Notes under the pieces: model-generated
Told to the model about the DNA's origin: nothing
The model's input: only the letters and a program-made list of their open reading frames with translations
The model's database searches: none
Source of the DNA: Streptococcus oralis
GTDB taxonomy: Bacteria > Bacillota > Bacilli > Lactobacillales > Streptococcaceae
Length of the DNA stretch: 64,000 bases
Assembly: GCF_003943415.1 (NCBI RefSeq)
Contig: NZ_RJPK01000003.1
Coordinates: 93,173-157,172, forward strand
Direction of reading: 5' to 3'
In this document: one piece after another, positions 47,261-56,088 of the stretch
Numbering within the stretch: position 1 is the first letter of the stretch
Layout of the letters: every line of letters starts with the position of its first letter
Translations under genes and position numbers: made by a program

Positions 47261-47345
47261 AAAAAATAAATCGAAAAATTTTTTCGATTTCATAAACATT
47301 TCATATTTGGATTTTATAATAGTCTTACAAATATGGAGGTGACAA

Positions 47346-48623
47346 ATGAATCCAATCCAAAGAGCTTGGGCTTATGTCAGCAGAAAACGACTGAGAAGTT
47401 TTATTTTATTTCTGATTTTATTTGTCCTTTTAGCAGGAATTTCAGCCTGTTTGACTCTGATGAAGTCCAACAAAACAGTAGAAACGAATCTTTACAAATC
47501 ACTCAATACCTCTTTTTCTATTAAGAAGATAGAAAATGGTCAGACCTTCAAGTTGTCGGACCTAGCATCTGTGAGTAAGATTAAGGGACTGGAAAATGTC
47601 TCTCCTGAACTCGAGACGGTCGCAAAACTGAAAGACAAGGAAGCGGTGAGTGGTGAGCAGAGCGTAGAACGAGATGATTTGTCCGCTGCGGACAAGAACT
47701 TGGTTAGCTTAACGGCTCTTGAGGATTCATCCAAGGATGTTACCTTCACCAGCTCAGCTTTCAATCTAAAAGAAGGCCGACACCTTCAAAAAGGGGATTC
47801 CAAGAAAATCCTGATCCACGAAGAGTTGGCTAAGAAGAACGGTCTTTCCCTTCATGACAAGATTCGCTTGGATGCTGGTCAGTCAGAATCTGGAAAAGGG
47901 CAAACAGTTGAGTTTGAGATTGTCGGCATCTTTTCTGGTAAAAAGCAAGAAAAATTCACAGGCTTGTCTTATGACTTCAGTGAAAACCAAGTCTTTACAG
48001 ACTATGAAAGTAGCCAAACTCTTCTGGGAAATAGTGAACCGCAAGTCAGTGCAGCGCGCTTCTATGTAGAAAATCCTAAGGAAATGGACGGACTCATGAA
48101 GCAAGTGGAAAGCTTGGCTTTAGAAAGTCAAGGCTATCAAGTAGAGAAGGAAAACAAGGCCTTTGAACAAATCAAAGACTCAGTTGCAACCTTCCAAACC
48201 TTCCTCACCATCTTCCTTTATGGGATGTTGATAGCTGGAGCTGGAGCCTTAATTTTGGTCTTGTCTCTCTGGTTGAGAGAAAGGGTCTACGAAGTGGGGA
48301 TTTTACTGGCACTTGGAAAAGGCAAGAGCTCAATCTTCCTACAGTTCTGTTTAGAGGTGGTGTTGGTATCTCTTGGAGCTTTGCTTCCATCCTTTATTGC
48401 TGGGAAGGCCATTACATCCTATTTGCTACAAACTGTACTAGCAAGTGGAGATCAGGCAAGCTTACAGGACACGCTGGCCAAAGCAAGCGGTCTATCAACT
48501 AGTCTCCTATCCTTTGCAGAATCCTATGTTTTTCTGCTCCTGATTAGTTGCTTGTCTGTAGCCCTTTGTTTCGTATTCTTGTTTAGAAAATCGCCAAAAG
48601 AAATTTTATCATCTATTAGTTAA
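47346..48623 (+). CDS. vex1: Vex1 ABC transporter permease (FtsX/MacB-like)
   Basis: A 425-residue permease: one N-terminal helix (about residues 18-40), a large extracellular MacB-type periplasmic domain, and three C-terminal helices (near 285-310, 335-360 and 390-415). It matches pneumococcal VexP1 in length and layout. With Vex2 and Vex3 it forms the Vex123 transporter beside vncRS, reported to affect virulence and once linked to vancomycin tolerance. The start has TGGAGGTGAC. A TATAAT at 47315-47320 gives a short leader; the -35 is poor. Confidence 0.9.
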   Translation: MNPIQRAWAYVSRKRLRSFILFLILFVLLAGISACLTLMKSNKTVETNLYKSLNTSFSIKKIENGQTFKLSDLASVSKIKGLENVSPELETVAKLKDKEAVSGEQSVERDDLSAADKNLVSLTALEDSSKDVTFTSSAFNLKEGRHLQKGDSKKILIHEELAKKNGLSLHDKIRLDAGQSESGKGQTVEFEIVGIFSGKKQEKFTGLSYDFSENQVFTDYESSQTLLGNSEPQVSAARFYVENPKEMDGLMKQVESLALESQGYQVEKENKAFEQIKDSVATFQTFLTIFLYGMLIAGAGALILVLSLWLRERVYEVGILLALGKGKSSIFLQFCLEVVLVSLGALLPSFIAGKAITSYLLQTVLASGDQASLQDTLAKASGLSTSLLSFAESYVFLLLISCLSVALCFVFLFRKSPKEILSSIS

Positions 48624-48726
48624 TACTCTTCGAAAATCAAATTCAAACCGCGTCAGCTTCGCTTTGCCGTACTCAAGTACAGCCTGCAACTAGCTTCCTA
48701 GTTTGCTCTTTGATTTTCATTGAGTA
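48624..48726 (+). repeat. BOX element (boxA-boxC type)
   Basis: A 103-bp repeat between vex1 and vex2. The left end TACTCTTCGAAAATC and the right end GATTTTCATTGAGTA form imperfect terminal inverted repeats (15 of 18). Internal CGTCAGCTTCGCTTTGCCGTA matches the boxA core, and TAGCTTCCTAGTTTGCTC matches boxC; boxB is absent. BOX elements are frequent noncoding repeats of pneumococcus and its relatives, and their RNA hairpins may affect neighbouring mRNA. Confidence 0.85.
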
Positions 48727-48741
48727 TAAGAAGGAGAAATC

Positions 48742-49389
48742 ATGACTTTATTACAATTGCAAGATGTTACCTACCGTTATAAGAACACTGCTGAAGCAGT
48801 TTTATATCAGATCAAGTATAATTTTGAACCTGGGAAATTTTATAGTATCATTGGTGAGTCAGGAGCAGGAAAATCCACTCTCTTGTCCCTACTTGCTGGT
48901 CTAGATAGTCCTGTCGAAGGTTCCATCCTTTTCCAAGGAGAGGACATTCGGAACAAGGGATATTCTTACCATCGCATGCACCATATTTCTCTGGTCTTTC
49001 AAAATTATAATTTGATTGATTATCTTTCTCCACTGGAAAATATCCGCTTGGTCAACAAAAAGGCGACTAAGGATACCCTTCTTGAGCTTGGTTTGGATGA
49101 AAGTCAGATCAAGCGGAATGTTCTCCAGTTATCAGGTGGGCAACAGCAACGTGTTGCCATCGCTCGCAGTTTGGTATCAGAAGCTCCAGTTATTCTAGCT
49201 GATGAGCCAACAGGAAATCTGGACCCTAAAACTGCTGGAGATATTATTGAACTGCTCAAATCACTTGCCGAGAAAACAGGTAAATGTGTAATTGTCGTTA
49301 CACATAGTAAAGAAGTGGCGCAAGCGTCAGATATTACACTTGAGTTGAAGGATAAGAAACTGACTGAAACTCGCAATACTACTAAATAA
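48742..49389 (+). CDS. vex2: Vex2 ABC transporter ATP-binding protein
   Basis: A 215-residue ABC ATPase of the MacB/LolD group: Walker [11 protein letters not shown]-loop VFQNYNLID, signature LSGGQQQR, Walker [13 protein letters not shown] and VVTHSKEVA. Its site AGAAGGAG lies right after the BOX element, so the repeat is within the operon mRNA leader of this gene. It energises the Vex1/Vex3 permeases, probably by mechanotransmission rather than classical transport. Confidence 0.93.
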   Translation: MTLLQLQDVTYRYKNTAEAVLYQIKYNFEPGKFYSIIGESGAGKSTLLSLLAGLDSPVEGSILFQGEDIRNKGYSYHRMHHISLVFQNYNLIDYLSPLENIRLVNKKATKDTLLELGLDESQIKRNVLQLSGGQQQRVAIARSLVSEAPVILADEPTGNLDPKTAGDIIELLKSLAEKTGKCVIVVTHSKEVAQASDITLELKDKKLTETRNTTK

Positions 49390-49434
49390 TATGAGCTTGT
49401 TTTGATAGAATTATCAAATCTAGAAAGGGAACCT

Positions 49435-50814
49435 ATGTTACACAACGCATTTGCCTATGTTACAAGGAAGTTTTTCAAATCAATTGTTATCTTCCTGATT
49501 ATTCTCCTCATGGCGAGCTTGAGTTTGGTCGGCTTGTCGATCAAGGGAGCTACTGCCAAGGCTTCTCAGGAGACCTTTAAAAATATCACCAACAGCTTCT
49601 CCATGCAAATCAATCGTCGCGTCAATCAAGGAACGCCACGTGGTGCTGGGAATATCAAGGGTGAGGATATCAAAAAAATCACTGAAAATAAGGCCATCGA
49701 GTCTTATGTTAAACGTATCAACGCTATCGGAGATTTAACTGGATATGATCTCATTGAAACGCCAGAAACCAAGAAAAATCTCACTGCAGATCGTGCCAAA
49801 CGGTTTGGAAGCAGTTTGATGATTACAGGTGTCAATGACTCCTCTAAAGAAGATAAGTTTGTCTCTGGCTCATATAAGCTGGTTGAAGGTGAGCACCTAA
49901 CCAACGATGACAAAGACAAGATTCTCATGCACAAGGACTTGGCAGCTAAACACGGCTGGAAAGTCGGAGATAAGGTCAAATTGGACTCCAATATCTATGA
50001 TGCAGACAATGAAAAAGGAGCCAAGGAAACAGTTGAAGTGACAATTAAGGGACTCTTTGATGGTCACAATAAGTCGGCAGTAACCTACTCACAAGAACTC
50101 TACGAAAATACTGCTATCACAGACATCCATACGGCTGCTAAACTTTATGGATACACAGAAGACACAGCTATTTATGGGGACGCAACTTTCTTTGTAACAG
50201 CGGACAAGAACTTGGATGATGTCATGAAAGAGTTGAATGGCATCAGCGGTATCAACTGGAAGAGCTACACACTTGTGAAGAGCTCCTCTAACTACCCAGC
50301 TCTTGAGCAATCCATCTCTGGTATGTACAAGATGGCTAATCTCCTCTTCTGGGGTAGCTTGAGTTTCTCAGTCCTTCTCCTTGCACTCTTACTCAGCCTT
50401 TGGATCAACGCCCGTCGCAAGGAAGTGGGAATCCTCCTCTCTATCGGTCTCAAGCAGACAAGTATCTTGGGTCAATTCATCACTGAATCGATTTTGGTTG
50501 CCGTCCCTGCTCTTGTTTCTGCCTACTTCCTAGCCAACTACACAGCTCGTGCAATCGGGAACACTGTTCTTGCCAATGTCACTTCAGGTGTTGCCAAGCA
50601 AGCCAGCAAGGCTGCTCAAGCCTCTAACCTTGGTGGTGGTGCTGAAGTAGATGGCTTTAGCAAGACCTTGTCGAGCCTAGATATTTCTATTCAGACATCA
50701 GACTTCATCATCGTCTTTGTCCTTGCCTTGGTTCTAGTGGTTCTCGTTATGGCGCTTGCTTCAAGCAATCTCCTCAGAAAACAACCAAAAGAGCTCTTGC
50801 TCGATAGCGAATAA
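49435..50814 (+). CDS. vex3: Vex3 ABC transporter permease (FtsX/MacB-like)
   Basis: A 459-residue permease with one N-terminal helix (about residues 12-35), a large outer domain and three C-terminal helices. The start chosen is ATG at 49435 (product [12 protein letters not shown]), 459 residues as in pneumococcal VexP3; TTG at 49402 would add 11 residues but has no ribosome site. It is a paralogue of Vex1. A terminator hairpin follows within 10 bases. Confidence 0.91.
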   Translation: MLHNAFAYVTRKFFKSIVIFLIILLMASLSLVGLSIKGATAKASQETFKNITNSFSMQINRRVNQGTPRGAGNIKGEDIKKITENKAIESYVKRINAIGDLTGYDLIETPETKKNLTADRAKRFGSSLMITGVNDSSKEDKFVSGSYKLVEGEHLTNDDKDKILMHKDLAAKHGWKVGDKVKLDSNIYDADNEKGAKETVEVTIKGLFDGHNKSAVTYSQELYENTAITDIHTAAKLYGYTEDTAIYGDATFFVTADKNLDDVMKELNGISGINWKSYTLVKSSSNYPALEQSISGMYKMANLLFWGSLSFSVLLLALLLSLWINARRKEVGILLSIGLKQTSILGQFITESILVAVPALVSAYFLANYTARAIGNTVLANVTSGVAKQASKAAQASNLGGGAEVDGFSKTLSSLDISIQTSDFIIVFVLALVLVVLVMALASSNLLRKQPKELLLDSE

Positions 50815-50821
50815 AAAAACT

Positions 50822-50869
50822 TGCTACCTATTCTCCCCTAAATGGGGTATAATATAGGTAGCATTTTTA
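50822..50869 (+). terminator. Terminator of vex123 enclosing a possible vncR -10 box
   Basis: GCTACCTAT..CCCC-TAAAT-GGGG..ATAGGTAGC followed by ATTTTTAT. TATAAT (50848-50853) lies inside the right arm, so the vncRS promoter may be embedded in the hairpin. Confidence 0.65.
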
Positions 50870-50956
50870 TCTGCTTCGTCTTGATAAGGCTTCTTCCTAT
50901 CAGGGGGGAACAGAGAGATTTACAAGAAATTTAAAGGAATGTGAAACGTTTTTTCT

Positions 50957-51613
50957 ATGAAAATTTTAATTGTAGAAGATGAGGAGATGATCCGTGAGGG
51001 GATCAGTGACTATTTGACGGATTGTGGTTATGAGACCATTGAGGCTGCGGACGGTCAAGAAGCTCTAGAAAAATTTTCCAGCTATGAAGTTGCCTTGGTT
51101 CTACTGGATATCCAGATGCCAAAACTGAATGGACTGGAAGTTCTGACAGAGATTCGTAAGACTAGCCAGGTCCCTGTTTTGATGTTGACTGCCTTTCAGG
51201 ATGAGGAATACAAGATGAGCGCCTTTGCCTCTCTGGCAGATGGCTATCTAGAAAAACCCTTTTCCCTCTCCCTTTTAAAAGTAAGGGTGGACGCGATTTT
51301 CAAGCGCTACTACGATACAGGACGAGTCTTCTCCTATAAGGATACCAAGGTGGATTTTGAGAGCTATAGTGCAAGCCTAGCAGGTCAAGAAGTGGCTATC
51401 AATGCTAAAGAGTTGGAAATTTTGGACTATCTTGTAAAAAATGAAGGACGGGCCTTGACTCGTTCTCAGATAATCAATGCCGTCTGGAAGGTGACAGATG
51501 AGGTTCCCTTTGACCGTGTCATTGATGTTTATATCAAGGAACTGCGGAAAAAGCTAGACTTGGATTGTATCCTCACTGTGCGCAATGTTGGTTATAAATT
51601 GGAGAGAAAATGA
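50957..51613 (+). CDS. vncR: Response regulator VncR
   Basis: A 218-residue OmpR-type regulator. Receiver domain: acidic pair VEDEE at 6-10, phosphoacceptor D51 (VLLDIQMPKLNG), threonine in MLTAF and the lysine in YLEKPFS. The C-terminal winged helix spans about residues 125-218 (DRVIDVYIKELRKKL). The stop overlaps vncS by 4 bases (ATGA), so they are co-translated. I find no reading frame for the Pep27 peptide in the 142-base gap before it. Confidence 0.92.
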   Translation: MKILIVEDEEMIREGISDYLTDCGYETIEAADGQEALEKFSSYEVALVLLDIQMPKLNGLEVLTEIRKTSQVPVLMLTAFQDEEYKMSAFASLADGYLEKPFSLSLLKVRVDAIFKRYYDTGRVFSYKDTKVDFESYSASLAGQEVAINAKELEILDYLVKNEGRALTRSQIINAVWKVTDEVPFDRVIDVYIKELRKKLDLDCILTVRNVGYKLERK

Positions 51614-52938
51614 AACGAACAGGTTTATTTACAAAGATATTTATCTATACCTTCTCGATTTTTAGTGTTCTGGTCGTCTGTCTTCATTTAGCCATTTATT
51701 TTCTCTTTCCCTCAACTTATCTGAGCCATCGTCAGGAAACCATTGGTCAGAAAGCGACAGCCATTTCCCAGTCCCTAGAAGGAAAGGATAGGCAAAATAT
51801 CGAGCAAGTGTTAGACTTGTATTCCCAGACCAGTGATATCAAGGGGGCCGTCAAGGGAGAGATGACTGAGGATAAGTTAGAAGTCAAGGACAACCTTCCT
51901 TTGGACACGGACCGTCAAACTACTTCCCTCTTTATCGAGGAGCGTGAGGTGAAAACGCAAGATGGTGGCACTATGACTCTTCAGTTTCTAGCTTCCATGG
52001 ATTTGCAAAAAGAAGCAGAGCAGATTAGTCTCCAGTTTCTCCCCTATACCTTGTTGGCATCCTTCCTGATTTCCCTCTTGGTAGCCTACATCTACGCTCG
52101 AACCATTGTTGCCCCGATTTTGGAAATCAAGCGGGTGACCCGTCGGATGATGGAACTGGATGCTCAAGTACGGTTGCGCGTGGATTCTAAGGATGAGATA
52201 GGTGATCTCAAGGAACAAATCAATAGCCTTTACCAGCATCTCTTGACAGTTATTGCGGACTTGCATGACAAGAATGAAGCTATTCTTCAGCTGGAGAAGA
52301 TGAAAGTCGAGTTCTTACGAGGGGCCTCTCATGAACTGAAAACCCCTCTGGCTAGTTTGAAAATCCTAATCGAAAATATGAAAGAAAATATCGGTCGTTA
52401 TAAGGATAGAGACCATTATCTGGGAGTTTCCTTGGGGATTGTGGACGACCTCAGTCACCACGTTCTCCAGATACTTTCTCTTTCTTCTGTGCAGGAATTG
52501 CGAGAGGAGAAAGAAGAGGTCGACCTTCTTCAGATGACGCAAAGTCTGATCAAGGATTATGCTTTGCTCGCCAAGGAGAAAGAACTTCAGATAGAGATTA
52601 GCCTAACACATCAGCAGGCTTACATAAACCCATCTGTCATGAAATTAATCCTATCGAATCTCATCAGTAATGCTATCAAGCACTCCACTTCAGGTGGCCT
52701 GGTCCGCATTGGAGAAAGAGAAGGAGAACTCTTTATCGAGAATAGCTGTAGTCCTGAAGAACAAGAAAAAATGGCCCAGTCTTTTTCTGACAATGCTAGT
52801 CGTAAGGCCAAGGGTTCGGGAATGGGGATCTTTGTGGTCAAAAGTTTATTAGAACATGAGAAATTACCTTATCATTTTGAGATGCAAGATGATCGATTGA
52901 CCTTCTTCATGCGTTATCCTAAAGTCGTGCAAGACTAG
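51610..52938 (+). CDS. vncS: Sensor histidine kinase VncS
   Basis: A 442-residue membrane kinase: transmembrane helices near residues 9-32 and 145-165 enclose an extracellular sensor; a HAMP domain follows (about 166-220). The H-box is GASHELKTPLASLK, the N-box LSNLISNAIKHS and the G-boxes GSGMGIFVVKSLL. It should phosphorylate VncR in response to an unknown external signal. Confidence 0.92.
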   Translation: MKRTGLFTKIFIYTFSIFSVLVVCLHLAIYFLFPSTYLSHRQETIGQKATAISQSLEGKDRQNIEQVLDLYSQTSDIKGAVKGEMTEDKLEVKDNLPLDTDRQTTSLFIEEREVKTQDGGTMTLQFLASMDLQKEAEQISLQFLPYTLLASFLISLLVAYIYARTIVAPILEIKRVTRRMMELDAQVRLRVDSKDEIGDLKEQINSLYQHLLTVIADLHDKNEAILQLEKMKVEFLRGASHELKTPLASLKILIENMKENIGRYKDRDHYLGVSLGIVDDLSHHVLQILSLSSVQELREEKEEVDLLQMTQSLIKDYALLAKEKELQIEISLTHQQAYINPSVMKLILSNLISNAIKHSTSGGLVRIGEREGELFIENSCSPEEQEKMAQSFSDNASRKAKGSGMGIFVVKSLLEHEKLPYHFEMQDDRLTFFMRYPKVVQD

Positions 52939-53023
52939 GGGAAAGAAAAGGTTTACATTGCTTTAATTGTAAGAAATTCAATCTAAAGTATGGGAAAAAC
53001 TAGCTTTTTTTATCAAAAAGTGA

Positions 53024-53029
53024 TAAAAT
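53024..53029 (+). promoter_or_regulatory. Extended -10 of fba
   Basis: TAAAAT preceded by TGA, 48 bases before the fba ATG, which has the site TAGGAGG. Confidence 0.5.
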
Positions 53030-53077
53030 GAACAATGTAAATGGGATGTCCCAAAAAATATATAGGAGGCCTGACAA

Positions 53078-53959
53078 ATGGCAATCGTTTCAGCAGAAAA
53101 ATTTGTCCAAGCAGCTCGTGACAACGGTTATGCAGTTGGTGGATTTAACACAAACAACCTTGAGTGGACTCAAGCTATCTTGCGCGCAGCAGAAGCTAAA
53201 AAAGCTCCAGTTTTGATCCAAACTTCAATGGGTGCTGCTAAATACATGGGTGGTTACAAAGTTGCTCGCAACTTGATCGCTAACCTTGTTGAGTCAATGG
53301 GTATCACTGTACCAGTAGCTATCCACCTTGACCACGGTCACTACGAAGATGCACTTGAGTGTATTCAAGTTGGTTATACTTCAGTTATGTTTGACGGTTC
53401 ACACCTTCCAGTTGAAGAAAACCTTGAAAAAGCTCGTAAAGTTGTAGAATTTGCTCACGCAAATGGTGTATCAGTAGAAGCTGAAGTTGGAACTATCGGT
53501 GGTGAAGAAGACGGAATCATCGGTGATGGTGAATTGGCTCCAATCGAAGATGCTAAAGCAATGGTTGCAACTGGTATCGACTTCTTGGCAGCTGGTATCG
53601 GTAACATCCACGGTCCATACCCTGCAAACTGGAAAGGTCTTCACCTTGACCACTTGCAAAAATTGACAGAAGCAGTTCCAGGCTTCCCAATCGTATTGCA
53701 CGGTGGTTCAGGTATCCCTGATGACCAAATCCAAGCAGCTATCAAACTTGGTGTTGCAAAAGTTAACGTTAACACTGAATGCCAAATCGCATTTGCTAAC
53801 GCAACTCGTAAATTTGCTCGTGACTACGAAGCAAACGAAGCAGAATACGACAAGAAGAAACTCTTCGACCCACGTAAATTCTTGGCTGACGGTGTAAAAG
53901 CTATCCAAGCATCAGTTGAAGAACGTATCGACGTATTCGGTTCAGAAGGTAAAGCTTAA
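53078..53959 (+). CDS. fba: Fructose-bisphosphate aldolase, class II
   Basis: A 293-residue zinc-dependent aldolase that splits fructose 1,6-bisphosphate in glycolysis. Zinc-binding HLDHGHYED, EAEVGTIGGEEDG and HGGSGIPDD are typical of class II. Codon bias is extremely strong, in line with high expression. A GC-poor accessory island begins straight after its terminator. Confidence 0.97.
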   Translation: MAIVSAEKFVQAARDNGYAVGGFNTNNLEWTQAILRAAEAKKAPVLIQTSMGAAKYMGGYKVARNLIANLVESMGITVPVAIHLDHGHYEDALECIQVGYTSVMFDGSHLPVEENLEKARKVVEFAHANGVSVEAEVGTIGGEEDGIIGDGELAPIEDAKAMVATGIDFLAAGIGNIHGPYPANWKGLHLDHLQKLTEAVPGFPIVLHGGSGIPDDQIQAAIKLGVAKVNVNTECQIAFANATRKFARDYEANEAEYDKKKLFDPRKFLADGVKAIQASVEERIDVFGSEGKA

Positions 53960-53977
53960 TCTAGCTTAACCATATAA

Positions 53978-54008
53978 AAAAGAAACCTGCCCATTGGGTG
54001 GGTTTCTT
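53978..54008 (+). terminator. Hairpin after fba
   Basis: AAGAAACC..CCC-ATTG-GGGTGGGTTTCTT. The U tract is poor, so the termination strength is uncertain. Confidence 0.6.
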
Positions 54009-54180
54009 GGCGTTTTAAGGGAACTTATTTAGTTAACAAATTTAATGCAGGAATGATTAAATCTTTTATTTTTTCTGATTATAAAGAGTTTTTGACTAGT
54101 CTCTATTTTTAAAAGAATGGCGTGGGTAGATAGAGAATTGTATTACAAATGATATAGATATTGTTTTGCAGGAAGTTTAT

Positions 54181-55560
54181 TTATTTAATATATTGGTCAT
54201 AATATTCTATAATTTCAATAGCAAAATTATCATATTTTTTTATTTGATTGTTTGGTAAATCAGAAGATTTATCTGAGTGAATTATAGTAAGATTCAATTT
54301 ATTTTCTTGAGAGATGATATTAATAGTTCGCTTGCATAAGCTACAAGGTTTCATAGTTATAGTTAGTTTAAGAGCAGGAATATTTTCTTTATTAACACCA
54401 TTAGTTTCTATTATATTTATAATATAACTAATTAACTTTCTTTCACAGCAGGTAAACATTCTATTACTTACATTTATATCTTTTTTAGGAATATCCTTTT
54501 TTCTTAAATGAGCTTTATATATATTAAATTCTCTGTATGTAATATTATTTTTTAATTTATGTGACAGAGAAGTATGCTTGTTAAGAAAATATTTTGTTTC
54601 CAAGGGAATCCTAATATATTCATATTTTTCAGGGGTGGATAATTCATTGATAATTTCAATTATTTTTTCTGATTTTTGTTTAGTATCTAATCCATTAATT
54701 GCTATGTATTTGTTATTATTCCAGAATGCGGATGCCAAGCAGTTAACTTTGGAATTATAAAAATTCTTTAAGTTATTATCTTCAATTTTTTTTGAGAATT
54801 TATCTATCGTTAATTTTAGTGAAGATAATTTATTGAAAATTAAATACACATCAGAAGGAATTGATTTATTTTGATTAAATGATAACAAATAAATTTGAAA
54901 ATCCTTAATTAAATTTTCGATTGAAGAGCTTATACCATTTCTAATAAGATTATTACCTACTATTATTTCTAAATATTTCTCTACGCTATATTGAGAGTCT
55001 AATAAACTTAACTCTTTATTGATATGACTAACAGTATATTCGTCTGATAAAAAAATAATATCATATAATTCCTTGTTCTGTAAACTAGATAGAAGATTAT
55101 CATAAAGTAGAGTCAAAATCAATATTTTTAGGGGGTATGTATTCTTATCTGATTTTGAAAAAAGATAATCCCAAATTTCTAGGGAGGTTTTAAAAGGTTG
55201 AAAATTAAGTATAAAACTTTTCTTCTTATGACTAGATTTAGTTATATAGTCCAAATATTTTTTTATCTCAATTTGATAGAAATATTTTAGAAATAAGAGA
55301 AAACGATGATGATTAGAAATTTCTACTAGAGTATTTATTATTTCAATGTTTTCTTCTGCAAAATTTTCTAGCTTATCTATTGATTTTACGAAGTAAAAAT
55401 CACTAATAGAACCCAAAAAATTATAGTTAATATCTTTAATAATTTTAGTATCAACCTTAACTAATTTTTTGATACCTTGAAATTCCCAGGGAGAGTCTAG
55501 AAGCTCTAAATCCATTTTTAGTCGATCAATATTGTTATAATTCTTTGGATTTTTCATCAT
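54181..55560 (-). CDS. Orphan protein with C-terminal deaminase-like domain
   Basis: A 459-residue protein of unknown family, much more AT-rich than its neighbours. The first 280 or so residues are predicted mostly helical with no motif I know. From about residue 280 it has a cytidine-deaminase-superfamily pattern: strand CLASAFWNNNKYIAINGLD, the zinc/catalytic motif TCCERKLISYI (CxE), then MKPCSLCKRTI (PCxxC) and strand NLTIIHSD. Cysteine as first ligand and CxER resemble Cdd-type enzymes. It has no signal peptide. AAGAGGAAAAG precedes the tandem ATG ATG. Possible roles include nucleotide or RNA modification, or phage defence; this is inference. Confidence 0.72.
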   Translation of the reverse strand: MMKNPKNYNNIDRLKMDLELLDSPWEFQGIKKLVKVDTKIIKDINYNFLGSISDFYFVKSIDKLENFAEENIEIINTLVEISNHHRFLLFLKYFYQIEIKKYLDYITKSSHKKKSFILNFQPFKTSLEIWDYLFSKSDKNTYPLKILILTLLYDNLLSSLQNKELYDIIFLSDEYTVSHINKELSLLDSQYSVEKYLEIIVGNNLIRNGISSSIENLIKDFQIYLLSFNQNKSIPSDVYLIFNKLSSLKLTIDKFSKKIEDNNLKNFYNSKVNCLASAFWNNNKYIAINGLDTKQKSEKIIEIINELSTPEKYEYIRIPLETKYFLNKHTSLSHKLKNNITYREFNIYKAHLRKKDIPKKDINVSNRMFTCCERKLISYIINIIETNGVNKENIPALKLTITMKPCSLCKRTINIISQENKLNLTIIHSDKSSDLPNNQIKKYDNFAIEIIEYYDQYIK

Positions 55561-55626
55561 TCTTTTCCTCTTATATTTAGTATTTATATAAATATATAGT
55601 TAGATATATGTTGTATAATCACTAAA

Positions 55627-55746
55627 ATGAATAGTTTTTTTTGTAGTTTCTTGACAGAGCGCTATGAAACTATTTATAATTTAGTCTACCACAGAATTGA
55701 TTATCTTCCTAGTATTGTAAACGAATTTTTAGATGTTTTTTCTTAA
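55627..55746 (+). CDS. Possible 39-residue ORF, divergent from the deaminase-like gene
   Basis: ATG to TAA, 39 residues, rich in aromatic residues (ERYETIYNLVYHRIDYLPSI). TATAAT at 55614-55619 lies seven bases before ATG, so it could be leaderless. There is no Shine-Dalgarno and no known family. It could be a small partner of the deaminase-like gene, a decayed gene or chance. Confidence 0.25.
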   Translation: MNSFFCSFLTERYETIYNLVYHRIDYLPSIVNEFLDVFS

Positions 55747-56088
55747 CTTTGAAGAATTTTCACAAATAGTATAATTTAGGTGAATTTATTAGTACATGTT
55801 TCTTTAATAAAACTTCATCCAAATCTAAGTAAGTATAAGGGGAAGTTTTGTGGCAGTTGTAACTAAACTACTAAACCAGAATTTTTGTTTAAAAGTATTA
55901 TTTTAAGAGCGGAATCTCTAATTTCATAATCTACAGGCAAACGCTTGCATTCTATTTTTTATTGGACTATAATAGGTTGGTATAAAGCCTTCTGTAAGAA
56001 TAACAATTAGAAAGTTTAGAAAGTAAGGATTTAGAATATTTGTAGTCAAAAATACAATGTTGCTATTCCTTACGGTAGGGAGATAGAT
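55747..56088. other. AT-rich intergenic DNA with the promoter of the ABC-2 operon
   Basis: There is no supportable reading frame. TTGCAT (55945-55950), 17 bases, TATAAT (55968-55973) is a good promoter for the following operon and leaves a leader of about 110 bases. Confidence 0.55.

Noticed and set aside
48624..48726. RUP element
   Set aside because: I first took it for RUP, but the boxA core and boxC end fit BOX better.
50840..50935. A 30-residue frame before vncR as Pep27
   Set aside because: It starts inside the terminator/promoter, has no ribosome site and no resemblance to Pep27.
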